The notes: generated by a model from the letters alone, not told the origin. Shown: positions 42,986-50,801, counted from the first letter of the stretch. The stretch is 64,000 nt of DNA from JAXLQL01 sp046331625 (GCA_046331625.1 JAXLQL010000029.1:1-64000); one strand, 5' to 3'. Numbers and translations are program-made.

Positions 42986-43921
42986 ATGGAAACCTTGAAG
43001 TCCACCACCACCCCCAGCGTCTCGGACAACACTGTCGAGGCGCCCAAGTCGAATTGGAAGACGCCTGCCATCATCGGCGCGTTGTTGAGCCTGTTGGGAG
43101 CCAACGCCGTCCTCTTTACCAAGAGCGCCGGCATCGAGAACGAGATGAACCGTCTTCGTCACTCGACTTCCACCGAAATGACCGCGATGAAGCAGACCGC
43201 CACCGCGCACGAGCAGTCGTCGCAGAAGACGATCGACGAACTTCGCGATCAGTTGACCGCGGCCAAGACCGATGCACAGAAGGCTGCGGCGAGCGCCGCG
43301 CTGCAGGCTCGGACCAACGCTGACAAGGCCGCCAAGCAGGCCGAGCAAGCCACCAAGATGGCGAGTGATCTCGCCGAAGCGCAGAAGGTGAGCGCCGAAG
43401 CGCAGGCGAAGCTGGCCGAGTCTCTGGGCGCCGTCAAGCAGACCACTGACGCCAATGTCACCAAGGTCGGCGAAGCGTTCACCGAGATCGGCAACGTGAA
43501 GACGGAAGTGGCCGCCACCAAGTCGACCCTCGATAGCACCATCTCCGAGCTCCGCTCCGTGAAGGGCGACCTCGGCGTGCAGAGCGGCCTGATCGCCACC
43601 AACTCGAAGGAACTCGACGCGCTGAAGCAGTTGGGCGAGCGCAACTACTTCGAGTTCAACATCACCAAGTCGAACGGCATGGTGAAGGTGGGCGGCATCG
43701 CGATGGAGCTGCGCAAGGCCGACCTGAAGCGCAACAAGTTCAACCTGTTCGTCCTCGCCGACGACAAGCGCGTGGAGAAGAAGGACAAGACGGTGAACGA
43801 GCCGGTCCAGTTCTACGTGCAGGGTGGAAAGCAACCCCTCGAAGTCGTGGTGAACGAGATCCAGAAAGATCGTATCGTGGGTTACCTCGCGACGCCGAAA
43901 GTGATCCAGGCGCGCCGGTAA
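42986..43921 (+). CDS. inner-membrane protein with long coiled coil
   Basis: A 311-residue protein of unknown function. A short N-terminal tail is followed by a membrane helix (TPAIIGALLSLLGANAVLF, about residues 26-44), then about 165 residues of Ala/Lys/Glu-rich coiled coil and a C-terminal globular part of about 90 residues (FEFNITKSNGMVKVGGIAME). Start ATG 42986 is preferred over 42959. It is preceded by a strong sigma-54-type promoter and followed by a terminator, so it is probably monocistronic. The topology suggests a periplasmic sensor or structural spacer. Confidence 0.8.
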   Translation: METLKSTTTPSVSDNTVEAPKSNWKTPAIIGALLSLLGANAVLFTKSAGIENEMNRLRHSTSTEMTAMKQTATAHEQSSQKTIDELRDQLTAAKTDAQKAAASAALQARTNADKAAKQAEQATKMASDLAEAQKVSAEAQAKLAESLGAVKQTTDANVTKVGEAFTEIGNVKTEVAATKSTLDSTISELRSVKGDLGVQSGLIATNSKELDALKQLGERNYFEFNITKSNGMVKVGGIAMELRKADLKRNKFNLFVLADDKRVEKKDKTVNEPVQFYVQGGKQPLEVVVNEIQKDRIVGYLATPKVIQARR

Positions 43922-43949
43922 CACCTCTTGACGCTGACCCTCGAACTTT

Positions 43950-43975
43950 GGGCGCGGACCACACGGTCCGCGCCC
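43950..43975 (+). terminator. rho-independent terminator
   Basis: Perfect arms GGGCGCGGACC and GGTCCGCGCCC with loop ACAC, followed by GATTTGTTTT. It lies 29 bp after the coiled-coil gene. Confidence 0.9.
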
Positions 43976-44027
43976 GATTTGTTTTCTGGGGGGCGGATGG
44001 TGCCCGGCGCGGACGTATACTCGAAAC

Positions 44028-44243
44028 ATGACCGGGCGCGAACTGCTGCAGCGAATCGAGCGCAATCGTGAGGTGTTCGGCGGCAGGCCGATTATCAGAG
44101 GCCGCCGGATTGCTGTCGAGCATATTTTGTCGATGCTCGCGGCGGGCGATGCTCCAACCGATGTCTTGGACCACTATCCGTTCCTCGACGCTCCTGACAT
44201 TCAGGCCTGTATGCTCTATGCTTACCGAGTTGTGGCAGCGTGA
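44028..44243 (+). CDS. DUF433 antitoxin-like protein 1
   Basis: A 71-residue DUF433 protein: VFGGRPIIRGRRIAVEHILS (about residues 16-35) and the later DVLDHYPFLDAPDIQACMLY are diagnostic winged-helix elements. DUF433 proteins usually pair with a DUF5615 PIN-like toxin; none follows here, so it may be an orphan antitoxin or regulator. Confidence 0.85.
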   Translation: MTGRELLQRIERNREVFGGRPIIRGRRIAVEHILSMLAAGDAPTDVLDHYPFLDAPDIQACMLYAYRVVAA

Positions 44244-44289
44244 GGCAATTGAGCGAACACCTCCAATGAGGTAGGCATCCGGACGGCGA

Positions 44290-44775
44290 ATGGTCTCCTT
44301 CATTCACATCTCGGATAAGAACACCGAGGCGGGTATCGTCAAGAACGGAATTCGCGTTGCGAAGGGCAACGCCGGGTTGCGTGGCGTTTACGCCGTACCC
44401 GTAGTGCCTGATTTCACAACCACCCATCAATGGGCAAGGGAGCTGAAGAGGCGCGGTACCCGGCTTCTGATTTGCGTGCAGTTCGGAGTGCCGAACGACG
44501 ACCTTGTTTGGGTCGGCAAGTACAACAGCGACAAGGTGGAGATGACGGCGTCTGAAGCCGCTGCGGCGTTTCGGGCGCACACTGACCCGATGGGATTGGA
44601 AGTGATCATCCCGAGGAAGATCCGGCCCAAGGAAATCAAGCGAATCTATGCTGCTCCTCGCGTCACCGGCTGGCGGTACTATCCGGAAGCGAAAGGCAAA
44701 GAGCCCTTCTGCCGCTGCCGCTTCTGCAATCGCGGAGAGATTCGAGCTCAGCGTCTGATCAGAGATGACTCATGA
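44290..44775 (+). CDS. conserved protein of unknown function with C-terminal cysteine cluster
   Basis: A 161-residue protein, MVSFIHISDKNTEAGIVKNG at the N-terminus, and a central MGLEVIIPRKIRPKEIKRIY. It ends with CRCRFCNRGEI, a possible metal site. I recall similar sequences as hypothetical proteins but cannot name a family. The opening (HISD..., then ..VKNGI) is reminiscent of ADP-ribosyl-type folds, which is speculative. It starts 46 bp after a DUF433 gene, so a toxin-antitoxin pairing is possible but unproven. Confidence 0.6.
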   Translation: MVSFIHISDKNTEAGIVKNGIRVAKGNAGLRGVYAVPVVPDFTTTHQWARELKRRGTRLLICVQFGVPNDDLVWVGKYNSDKVEMTASEAAAAFRAHTDPMGLEVIIPRKIRPKEIKRIYAAPRVTGWRYYPEAKGKEPFCRCRFCNRGEIRAQRLIRDDS

Positions 44776-44806
44776 CGGAACGGCTTCGAACTCACCTCAT
44801 GCAGAT

Positions 44807-45088
44807 CTAAGCAGGATGCTGCTGCGCCAGTCTATCGTGCTCGCGTTCCTCGGCTTCCAGATCTGCGTCGATTTCAGCCTTGTTGGCGTAGTAGTAAGCA
44901 AGAGCGGCATGCACTTGCGCCAGCGATAAATGTTCGTAGTCGCTGGCGATCTGCTCAGGGGTCTCACCCACGTTATGAAGAACGGCAATCCGGCGAACCG
45001 ACACACCCATACCTGCGATGCATTGCCTTCCGCCATGAATATCAGGGTGCCGTGAGATCAGACTGCCAATCTCAGTTACAGTAGCCAT
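44807..45088 (-). CDS. DUF433 antitoxin-like protein 2
   Basis: A 93-residue DUF433 protein: ISRHPDIHGGRQCIAGMGVS (about residues 10-29), VRRIAVLHNVGETPEQIASD and LAQVHAALAYYYANKAEID. The ATG at 45088 begins the domain; a longer frame covers unrelated sequence. No DUF5615 toxin gene follows. It is convergent with the unknown gene at 44290. Confidence 0.85.
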   Translation of the reverse strand: MATVTEIGSLISRHPDIHGGRQCIAGMGVSVRRIAVLHNVGETPEQIASDYEHLSLAQVHAALAYYYANKAEIDADLEAEEREHDRLAQQHPA

Positions 45089-45132
45089 CGCCTCCAATTC
45101 TAACGTGCGTGAGCCCCCACAGCCCTGACCCA

Positions 45133-46548
45133 TCAATGCTGCTGCGCGTACCTCCGCTTGAACTCCTCCGCTGCCTTCTTCCGCGCCTCCCGCTCCGCCG
45201 GCGTCATCTTCCCCACGTACCAACGATGCAGATCCGAGTTCAACACCTGTTCGAGCTCCGCCTCCACCTTCTTCGCCGCGGCCACCTTCGCCGCATCGCC
45301 CGACTCGGCCCCGCGCTTGATCACCTCCCGCAACTGCGGCACGAACTCCATGTAGAAGCGATGCGCCACCTCGTAGTTCCCGTGCCACTGCGTGTAGTCC
45401 GGACCCATCATCGCCACGCCATGCCGCGCCCGCCGGCCCTCATGATGCCACAGGAAGTAGTAGGTGAACTCGAGCTCGTCGTCGAAGTCGACATCGTTCG
45501 AGATCAGCCCCGCCGCGCGCGTCATCTGATACAACTTCGTCGCCGGACCACCGAACTTGTCGTTATAAAGACCCACCATCCGGTCAAACTGCGTGTACCA
45601 GTTCTCCACCCAGTTGGCCGCGTGGCATGACTGGCAGACTTGCCGCATGTCTGACCGGCGCTGCTCCCAAGGCTTCACCGTGCGCGACTGCGCCTTCGCC
45701 GCCGCGTCGATCTTCTCCGACACCGGCGGACGCAGCGTCCACGAAATGCGCGCTCCCACGTCATGCGTGAGCGGGAGATTCTTGGTCGCGCTCATGTGAC
45801 ACGTGGTGCACGTGGGGCCCTGCTCGAAGTCCTTGCCCGGGATCCAATCCTTCTTCTCCATCAGCGTTTCGTAGCGCGTCCGGTGCGCGGCGAAGGCGAT
45901 CCCGTGCTTCGACTCTGTGTAGACCTCGATCTGCGGATGGTCCGGCCCCATGTGGCAGCGGCCGCAGTTCTCAGGCATGCGCGCCTGCGCCCGGCTGAAG
46001 TTGTGCCGGATGTGGCACGCCGAGCACGATCCCTTTGACCCATCCGGATTCAAGCGGCCCATGCCCGTGTTGGGCCACGTGGCCGGATCGAGCTTGCCAT
46101 TCTCGAGCACCTTCACCTCCGCGCCGTGGCATTGCCAGCACCCGCTCACCGCGGGCGGCGAATTCGGCGACAGGTCGCCTTCCACCACTTCCGCGAGCAC
46201 GTTGTCGAGACTGCCGAGAATCTTCGCCGCTTCCGAGTGATGCGATTGCTGGAACTCGTTGAACTCCTTCTCATGGCAGACCGAGCAGTCCTTCGGCGAG
46301 ACGATCGTCGCCACCGTGAATCCGTTGTGCTGCATCGCGTCTTTGTCGCTCTTGTCGGCCTGATGGCACTCGTAGCAGCCCACGCCGTTCTTGCTGTGAG
46401 CACTGAGCTTCCACTGGCCCACGATGCCCGGGGTTGTGGATTGATGGCACGCCATGCAGGCGCGACTCTCCTTGCTGACTGCCGGAGCCTTGCCCTGCGG
46501 CGCGGCGAACGCGGCCGCCGCCAGCAGCGATAGCGTCAATACTCTCAT
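45133..46548 (-). CDS. octaheme c-type cytochrome of the hydroxylamine oxidoreductase family
   Basis: A 471-residue periplasmic protein with signal VLTLSLLAAAAFAA and eight CxxCH haem sites: CMACH, CYECH, CSVCH, CWQCH, CSACH, CGRCH, CTTCH and CQSCH. The segment YYFLWHHEGRRARHGVAMMG is characteristic of HAO-type octahaem enzymes, with GPDYTQWHG after it. HAO relatives act on hydroxylamine, hydrazine or, in non-nitrifiers, nitrite. No cytochrome c or NrfH-type redox partner is adjacent, so direction and substrate are open. The gene stands alone, with a hairpin upstream. Confidence 0.88.
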   Translation of the reverse strand: MRVLTLSLLAAAAFAAPQGKAPAVSKESRACMACHQSTTPGIVGQWKLSAHSKNGVGCYECHQADKSDKDAMQHNGFTVATIVSPKDCSVCHEKEFNEFQQSHHSEAAKILGSLDNVLAEVVEGDLSPNSPPAVSGCWQCHGAEVKVLENGKLDPATWPNTGMGRLNPDGSKGSCSACHIRHNFSRAQARMPENCGRCHMGPDHPQIEVYTESKHGIAFAAHRTRYETLMEKKDWIPGKDFEQGPTCTTCHMSATKNLPLTHDVGARISWTLRPPVSEKIDAAAKAQSRTVKPWEQRRSDMRQVCQSCHAANWVENWYTQFDRMVGLYNDKFGGPATKLYQMTRAAGLISNDVDFDDELEFTYYFLWHHEGRRARHGVAMMGPDYTQWHGNYEVAHRFYMEFVPQLREVIKRGAESGDAAKVAAAKKVEAELEQVLNSDLHRWYVGKMTPAEREARKKAAEEFKRRYAQQH

Positions 46549-46584
46549 CTCGGTCCTCCTTCGGAGTTCCGGCTGCGCTACACC

Positions 46585-46600
46585 TGGGGCATTTGCCCCA
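46585..46600 (-). terminator. small hairpin between esterase and cytochrome genes
   Basis: Arms TGGGGCA and TGCCCCA with a two-base loop, 65 bp after the esterase stop and upstream of the octahaem cytochrome start. It is probably a terminator for the esterase; no long U-tract follows. Confidence 0.4.
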
Positions 46601-46664
46601 CTCCGCAGCCTTGATCAGAAGTTTTCAGGACCGTAGAAGCAATCTTGCTGCCAGTCGCGCCCCA

Positions 46665-48221
46665 CTACTCCGCGCAGCGGAAGTTCGCCTCATCGTCGAG
46701 GCTGCCCGACCCCTTGTATCGCGCCACCTGTGGATGCGGACACAGCGGACGCGTGCGCTTCACGCGCCCTTGCTCCACCTGTTGCGCCACAATCCGCTCC
46801 GGTGCCTTGCCTTTCTCCACCCACGGCACCACTTGCATCAGCGGATCGAAACACGCCGGACCCACACCGCCCGAGCAATGGAACACTCCGGGCATGAGGA
46901 ACAGGCGGAAGAAGTCGCGAGTCCCGGCGCCCATCTTCGATTGCACGCTCGAGTAGTATTCGATGCCCATCAGCGGATTCAGCGCCGGGTCGGCCCATCC
47001 GAAGTACATGAGCAGCTTCCCGCCCCGATCGCGGAAGCGGCTGAGGTCTGGGTCGGTGGCGTTCATCAGCTTGCCCACGGGTTCGAACAGCGCTCCGTCG
47101 CGTTCGAGGTTGAAGTCGAGCACGTTGGCGCTGGGATCGTATTTGCCCTTGAGCATGTACTTCAGCGCGCTGTCGGCGTACATCACACTTTGCGCCAGCC
47201 CCTCGTCTTTCAGGATCCAGCCGTCCCATCCGCTCTTGCCGTTGGGTCCGGCGACTTCGGCGCCCTTCGGAAATCCCAACGCCGCGCGCTTGCCGTTCAG
47301 CATCACGTCGGCGTAGATGGTCTCGATCGTGTGGACCTGGCCCGCCGTGAAGCAGTCAGCGGCTTCGGCGCCGGAGCAGACCGGCAGATCGCGCGAGGGT
47401 TGGAAATCGCACTGCGTGGGATCGGTGAGCAGGCCGTCCTTTGCGCCGTCTTTGGCGTCGCAACGCGCATAGACACGGTCGGCCAGGAGCTTCAGCTTCT
47501 CCGTTCGGATCGGCGCTTTGGCTTGCGCTTGCCACGTGGCGATGGCACGCATTCTGCCAGCGACATTGTTGAGCGCGGGCGCGCCGGCGATGATGCCGTC
47601 GAAGTCCTCGGGATACCGCTGCGCCAGGATCAGAGCCTGCCGGCCGCCGGTGGAGCAACCGTTGTAGTATGACTTCGCCGGCCTCCGGCCGTAGAACGCC
47701 TCGGCCATCCGCTTCGCTGTTTCGGCGGTGACGTGCAGCGAGCGGAACGCATAGTCAGCCATCTTCTGCGGATGCACGGTGAAGGTGGCCAGTGGCTCGC
47801 GCTCGGCGTCGTGCCCGGTGTTGGTCTGCGTCACCACGAAGCCTGATTTCACGCCCGCATCGCGATGGGCCACGCGGTTCGGCGCATCGATCTTCTCGCC
47901 CGCGTAGCCGCCGTTGCCGAACATGTAGAGTCGGCTGTTCCAGGCGGCGGGCAGCGACACTTCGATCAGGATCTCCGGCTGCACCAGCGCCATCACGTGG
48001 CAGAAGGCCTGGCGCTCGTTCGTTGCCGGGATCTCTTCGGCCAGAAGGATCGAGTACTCGTAGCCGGTGAGGCTATGCAGCGCCGCGCAGGCGGTCTTGG
48101 GCCGGAGCTTGGCTTCGCCAGGATCGGGCTTCCAGTCGCGAATGTGCGGCGCATTCTGCGCGATGGCGAGGGCAGAGAACAGAGCGAGAGCAGGGAAGGC
48201 GGCAAGGGTGTCCAGTCGCAT
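46665..48221 (-). CDS. tannase/feruloyl-esterase family hydrolase
   Basis: A 518-residue secreted esterase: signal LDTLAAFPALALFSALAIAQ, then the nucleophile motif GCSTGGRQAL (Ser near residue 194) and a C-terminal acid/His region with GVFHCSGGVG. Enzymes of this family cleave ester-linked phenolics such as tannins or feruloyl groups from plant polymers. ATG 48221 is preferred to a GTG one codon upstream. Its first 55 codons and upstream region were copied in the tandem duplication (see 49247-49413). The 3' reading-through of protease copy 1 overlaps its 5' end. Confidence 0.85.
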   Translation of the reverse strand: MRLDTLAAFPALALFSALAIAQNAPHIRDWKPDPGEAKLRPKTACAALHSLTGYEYSILLAEEIPATNERQAFCHVMALVQPEILIEVSLPAAWNSRLYMFGNGGYAGEKIDAPNRVAHRDAGVKSGFVVTQTNTGHDAEREPLATFTVHPQKMADYAFRSLHVTAETAKRMAEAFYGRRPAKSYYNGCSTGGRQALILAQRYPEDFDGIIAGAPALNNVAGRMRAIATWQAQAKAPIRTEKLKLLADRVYARCDAKDGAKDGLLTDPTQCDFQPSRDLPVCSGAEAADCFTAGQVHTIETIYADVMLNGKRAALGFPKGAEVAGPNGKSGWDGWILKDEGLAQSVMYADSALKYMLKGKYDPSANVLDFNLERDGALFEPVGKLMNATDPDLSRFRDRGGKLLMYFGWADPALNPLMGIEYYSSVQSKMGAGTRDFFRLFLMPGVFHCSGGVGPACFDPLMQVVPWVEKGKAPERIVAQQVEQGRVKRTRPLCPHPQVARYKGSGSLDDEANFRCAE

Positions 48222-48269
48222 CACACGATGCTACCAGTTCACCCGTCCGCGCGAGGGCGCATGACAGTT

Positions 48270-48699
48270 TCATTGGCGGTGGGTGATTTCGAGGGGTGTC
48301 GTAGTCGGCGAGGTAGAGGTGGTTGTCGTGGTGGACAATGGCGACGCCGAGTCTGTCGAGCCAGCCGATGCGGCCAAGGACGTTGCGCTGCATGTACGGG
48401 TCTTCAGCGAAGTAAACCGTCGTCTCGAACGAATGCCCGAGGACGGAGAGATTCACCGAATGCCCAAATGCCCGGAAGACACCTGTTGCCGCCGATATGG
48501 TCACGCGAATGCCAGCCTCCAGGTCAACGAGCAGAAGATCGGCGAAACGCCGCTCGAAAACGCAGTACGTGGCTCCGGTGTCAACCGCAGCGAGCACATC
48601 CACTGGTTCTCGTCCGCATCGAAGCTGGATCGATATTAGAATTCCCGTCTCTTCCGAGCCATAGTCATGACGGCGTGGAAAAACGAACTCGAATGGCAC
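48270..48699 (-). CDS. retropepsin-like aspartic protease, copy 1 (frameshifted at its end)
   Basis: Starting MPFEFVFPRRHDYGSEETG, the protein has the catalytic AAVDTGATYCVFER motif (Asp-Thr-Gly) near residue 39 and later FGHSVNLSVLGHSFETTVYF. Compared with copy 2 (49462-49888), one extra base near 48295 changes the frame, so the gene now reads on past the ancestral stop (48270-48272) to 48073 inside the esterase gene in another frame. Without the extra base both copies would be 429 bp. It starts 5 bp after a DUF5678 gene, and the two form a module. Confidence 0.7.
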
Positions 48700-48704
48700 A
48701 GGTC

Positions 48705-49082
48705 TCAGAATCCACTCATATACGGTCCCGGCGGGAACACATGGTCAAGCAGAGGTTCGGCGACTCCTGCTGCGCGTGCCGCGTCGAGTACCTCTTTTGC
48801 ATCGTCACCTACCGCGAGGAGCCTTGCGCCCTCCAGCGCGACCCACTTGCCTGCATACTCGGCGCGATGTGTATTGATCCATTTGATCTCTTCCGTGCGC
48901 TCCTTGAATGGCACCCGCGTCACCTTCGACCGCTGGCGATCGCCCCTCTGCACCGGAGGTGGCGCGGAGGCAAGGTCTTGCACCGCCTTCTGAACGAAAA
49001 CATCCACGCTGACACCTCGAGCTGCGGCTTTGGCTTCGATGTTCGCTTGTTCTTGCTCGGAAAGAGTGACGGTGAGAGTCAT
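48705..49082 (-). CDS. DUF5678-domain protein, copy 1
   Basis: A 125-residue protein. The N-terminus (MTLTVTLSEQEQANIEAKAA) has ribbon-helix-like spacing and an ARGVSVDVFVQKAV helix. The C-terminal domain reads EEIKWINTHRAEYAGKWVAL, then LLAVGDDAKEVLDAARAAGV, the DUF5678 pattern. Such proteins may be DNA-binding antitoxins or regulators; the function is not known. It precedes the aspartic protease gene by 5 bp. Confidence 0.8.
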   Translation of the reverse strand: MTLTVTLSEQEQANIEAKAAARGVSVDVFVQKAVQDLASAPPPVQRGDRQRSKVTRVPFKERTEEIKWINTHRAEYAGKWVALEGARLLAVGDDAKEVLDAARAAGVAEPLLDHVFPPGPYMSGF

Positions 49083-49132
49083 GACAACCTCTATCCTTAT
49101 CGTACCGGGAAAGCGGCCGAAATGGATGCGTC

Positions 49133-49236
49133 TCAGAATCCGCTCACGCACGGTCTCGGCGGGGGAACATCGTACATCAGAGGATCGGGCACGTCCGCCG
49201 CGCGCGCTGCTTCGGACACCTCTTTTTCTTTGGGCG
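49133..49236 (-). pseudogene. DUF5678 C-terminal remnant
   Basis: On the minus strand this reads EVSEAARAADVPDPLMYDVP, then a short end SGF and a stop. This is the last third of a DUF5678 protein. Upstream of it the sequence switches abruptly to an esterase 5' fragment at about 49240, which marks a duplication junction. Confidence 0.7.
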
Positions 49237-49246
49237 TCGTTGCCTA

Positions 49247-49413
49247 GTACGCGTAGCCGGTCAGGCTGTGCCGCGCCGCGCAGGCGGCCTTGGGCCGGAG
49301 CTTGGCCTCGCCAGGGCCGGGCTTCCAGTCGCGAATGTGCGGCGCGTCTGCGCGATGGCGAGGGCAGGGAGCAGCGCGACAGCAGAGAAGTGGGCAAGGG
49401 TGACCAGCCGCAT
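49247..49413 (-). pseudogene. duplicated 5' fragment of the esterase gene
   Basis: This 167-bp stretch is a diverged copy of 48055-48221 (signal peptide and first 55 codons of the esterase, start codon at 49413). It ends at the junction with the DUF5678 remnant. The copy lies about 1192 bp from the original, the same offset as the other duplicated parts. It includes small deletions and cannot make a working esterase. Confidence 0.85.
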
Positions 49414-49461
49414 CACACAATGCTACCAGTTCACTCGGTCACGCGATGGCGCATGCCAGTT

Positions 49462-49888
49462 CTACCGGCGGCGGGTGATTTCGAGGGAGTCGTAGTCGGC
49501 GAGGTAGAGGCGGTTGTCGTGGTGGACAATTGCGACGCCGAGTGTCGAGCCAGCCGATGCGGCCAAGGACATTGCGCCGCATGAATGCGTCTTCAGCGAA
49601 GTAAACCGTGGTTTCGAACTTGTGATCCAAGACAGACAGGTTCACCACATGACCAAAAACAGCGAACCTGCGGGTCACAGTCGAAACAGCGGCACGCAGG
49701 CCCGACTCGACATTGATCCTTAGCAGTTCAGCGACCCGCCGTTGGAAGATGCAAATGGACGCTCCAGTATCGACGAAGGCGACGACATCTGTGGCTGCTG
49801 ACCCGGTATCGAGCAGGACCGGTAGCTCGATGCCAGGCTCTTGCGAATCATAGCGATGGCAGCTTGCAAATACGATTTCGAACGCCAC
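49462..49888 (-). pseudogene. retropepsin-like aspartic protease, copy 2 (frameshifted)
   Basis: It starts at GTG 49888 (VAFEIVFASCHRYDSQEPG), 8 bp after DUF5678 copy 2. The motif AFVDTGASICIFQRR is intact. Near 49540 two bases are missing relative to copy 1 (GAGTGTCG against GAGTCTGTCG). This breaks the last 27 codons, and the frame then runs to 49439. In the original frame the end would be DSLEITRRR and a stop at 49462-49464. The catalytic part is intact, so some activity may remain. Confidence 0.75.
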
Positions 49889-49895
49889 GGAGAGC

Positions 49896-50276
49896 CTACG
49901 ACCACCCAGCCCAAAAAGGACCCGGCGGGGGAACATCATGCAGCAACGGATCGGGAACGCCCGCCGCGCGCGCTGCTTCGAACACCTCTTTAGCATCGTC
50001 GCCTACCGCTAGCAGTCGTGAGCCATCCAGGGCGATCCACTTGCCCACGTACTCGGCGGAATGCTCGCGGATCCACCTCATCTCTTCGGTGCGATCCTTC
50101 ATCTTCACGCGAGTCACTTTTGACCGCTGGCCATCGCCTTTCGGCGCCGCAGGTGGCGCGGACCCAAGGTTCTGCACTGCGTCCTGAACGAACGCATCCA
50201 CACTCACACCGCGCGCCGCGGCTTTAGCCTCGATGTTCGCGTGTTCCTGCTCGGAAAGAGTGACTGTCAGAGTCAT
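49896..50276 (-). CDS. DUF5678-domain protein, copy 2
   Basis: A 126-residue homologue of copy 1. It has MTLTVTLSEQEHANIEAKAA at the N-terminus, and EEMRWIREHSAEYVGKWIAL and LLAVGDDAKEVFEAARAAGV in the C-terminal domain. It is intact and lies about 1194 bp from copy 1. The GTG of protease copy 2 follows 8 bp later. Confidence 0.8.
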   Translation of the reverse strand: MTLTVTLSEQEHANIEAKAAARGVSVDAFVQDAVQNLGSAPPAAPKGDGQRSKVTRVKMKDRTEEMRWIREHSAEYVGKWIALDGSRLLAVGDDAKEVFEAARAAGVPDPLLHDVPPPGPFWAGWS

Positions 50277-50339
50277 ATGGCCTCTATCCTTATCCTACCG
50301 GGAAAGCGGGACCGGCGCGGGCTGCGCCTCAGGAACCGC

Positions 50340-50639
50340 TCATGTAGGGCCTGGCGGGAATACATGATCCAGCAACGGCTCAGCAACTCCGGCGGCTCGT
50401 GCCGCGTCGAGCACATCTTTGGCATCGTCGCCAACGGCGAAGGAGCTTCGAGCCCTCCAGCGCCACCCACTTGCGCGCACCTTCGGCCTCTCGCCTCCAT
50501 CCTTCGCAACCCGAACCCGTGCCGAGGCGAGTTCCAGCACCGCCTCACGAACGAGAGCATCCGCGCTCACGCCGCGCGCAGCCGCCTAGGCATCGAGGTT
50601 CGCTCGTACTTTTGCGAAAAAGTGACGGTGAGCCTCCAT
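50340..50639 (-). pseudogene. DUF5678-domain gene, copy 3 (decayed)
   Basis: From ATG 50639 the first codons are frame-shifted (LTVTFSQK is in another frame). A TAG interrupts at 50586-50588. AAARGVSADALVREAVLELA follows. The EIKW...GKW segment is lost or frame-shifted, and the end AVGDDAKDVLDAARAAGVAE is intact. It is probably the ancestral first gene of the array, from which the remnant at 49133 was copied. Confidence 0.75.
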
Positions 50640-50760
50640 CGTAAACCGGTGCGCCCCCCCCCCCGTTCCCGCCTGAACCACATTTATTTCTCCTTCCCTT
50701 GCAACACTCGCGACCCCTACCCTCCCGATTCCCCCATCCTCCATGCGACACTCGAATCGT

Positions 50761-50801
50761 AAGGCGATCGCCGGTCTCACCCGAGACCCCGCGGTCGCCT
50801 T
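50761..50801 (+). promoter_or_regulatory. long imperfect hairpin before an unknown gene
   Basis: Outer arms AAGGCGATCGCC and a near-complementary GCGGTCGCCTT enclose a perfect inner stem GGTCTC / GAGACC with loop ACCC (50773-50788). It ends 28 bp before the start at 50829, within the presumed leader. It could be an RNA-level control element or a chance repeat. Confidence 0.35.

Noticed and set aside
42779..44065. 428-codon ORF antisense to the coiled-coil gene
   Set aside because: The plus-strand gene has a promoter, a membrane helix and a terminator; the antisense frame is a shadow of its Ala/Lys-rich codons.
46012..46030. Sigma-54-like TGGCAC within the octahaem cytochrome gene
   Set aside because: It is in coding sequence, and the -12 element is missing at the required spacing.
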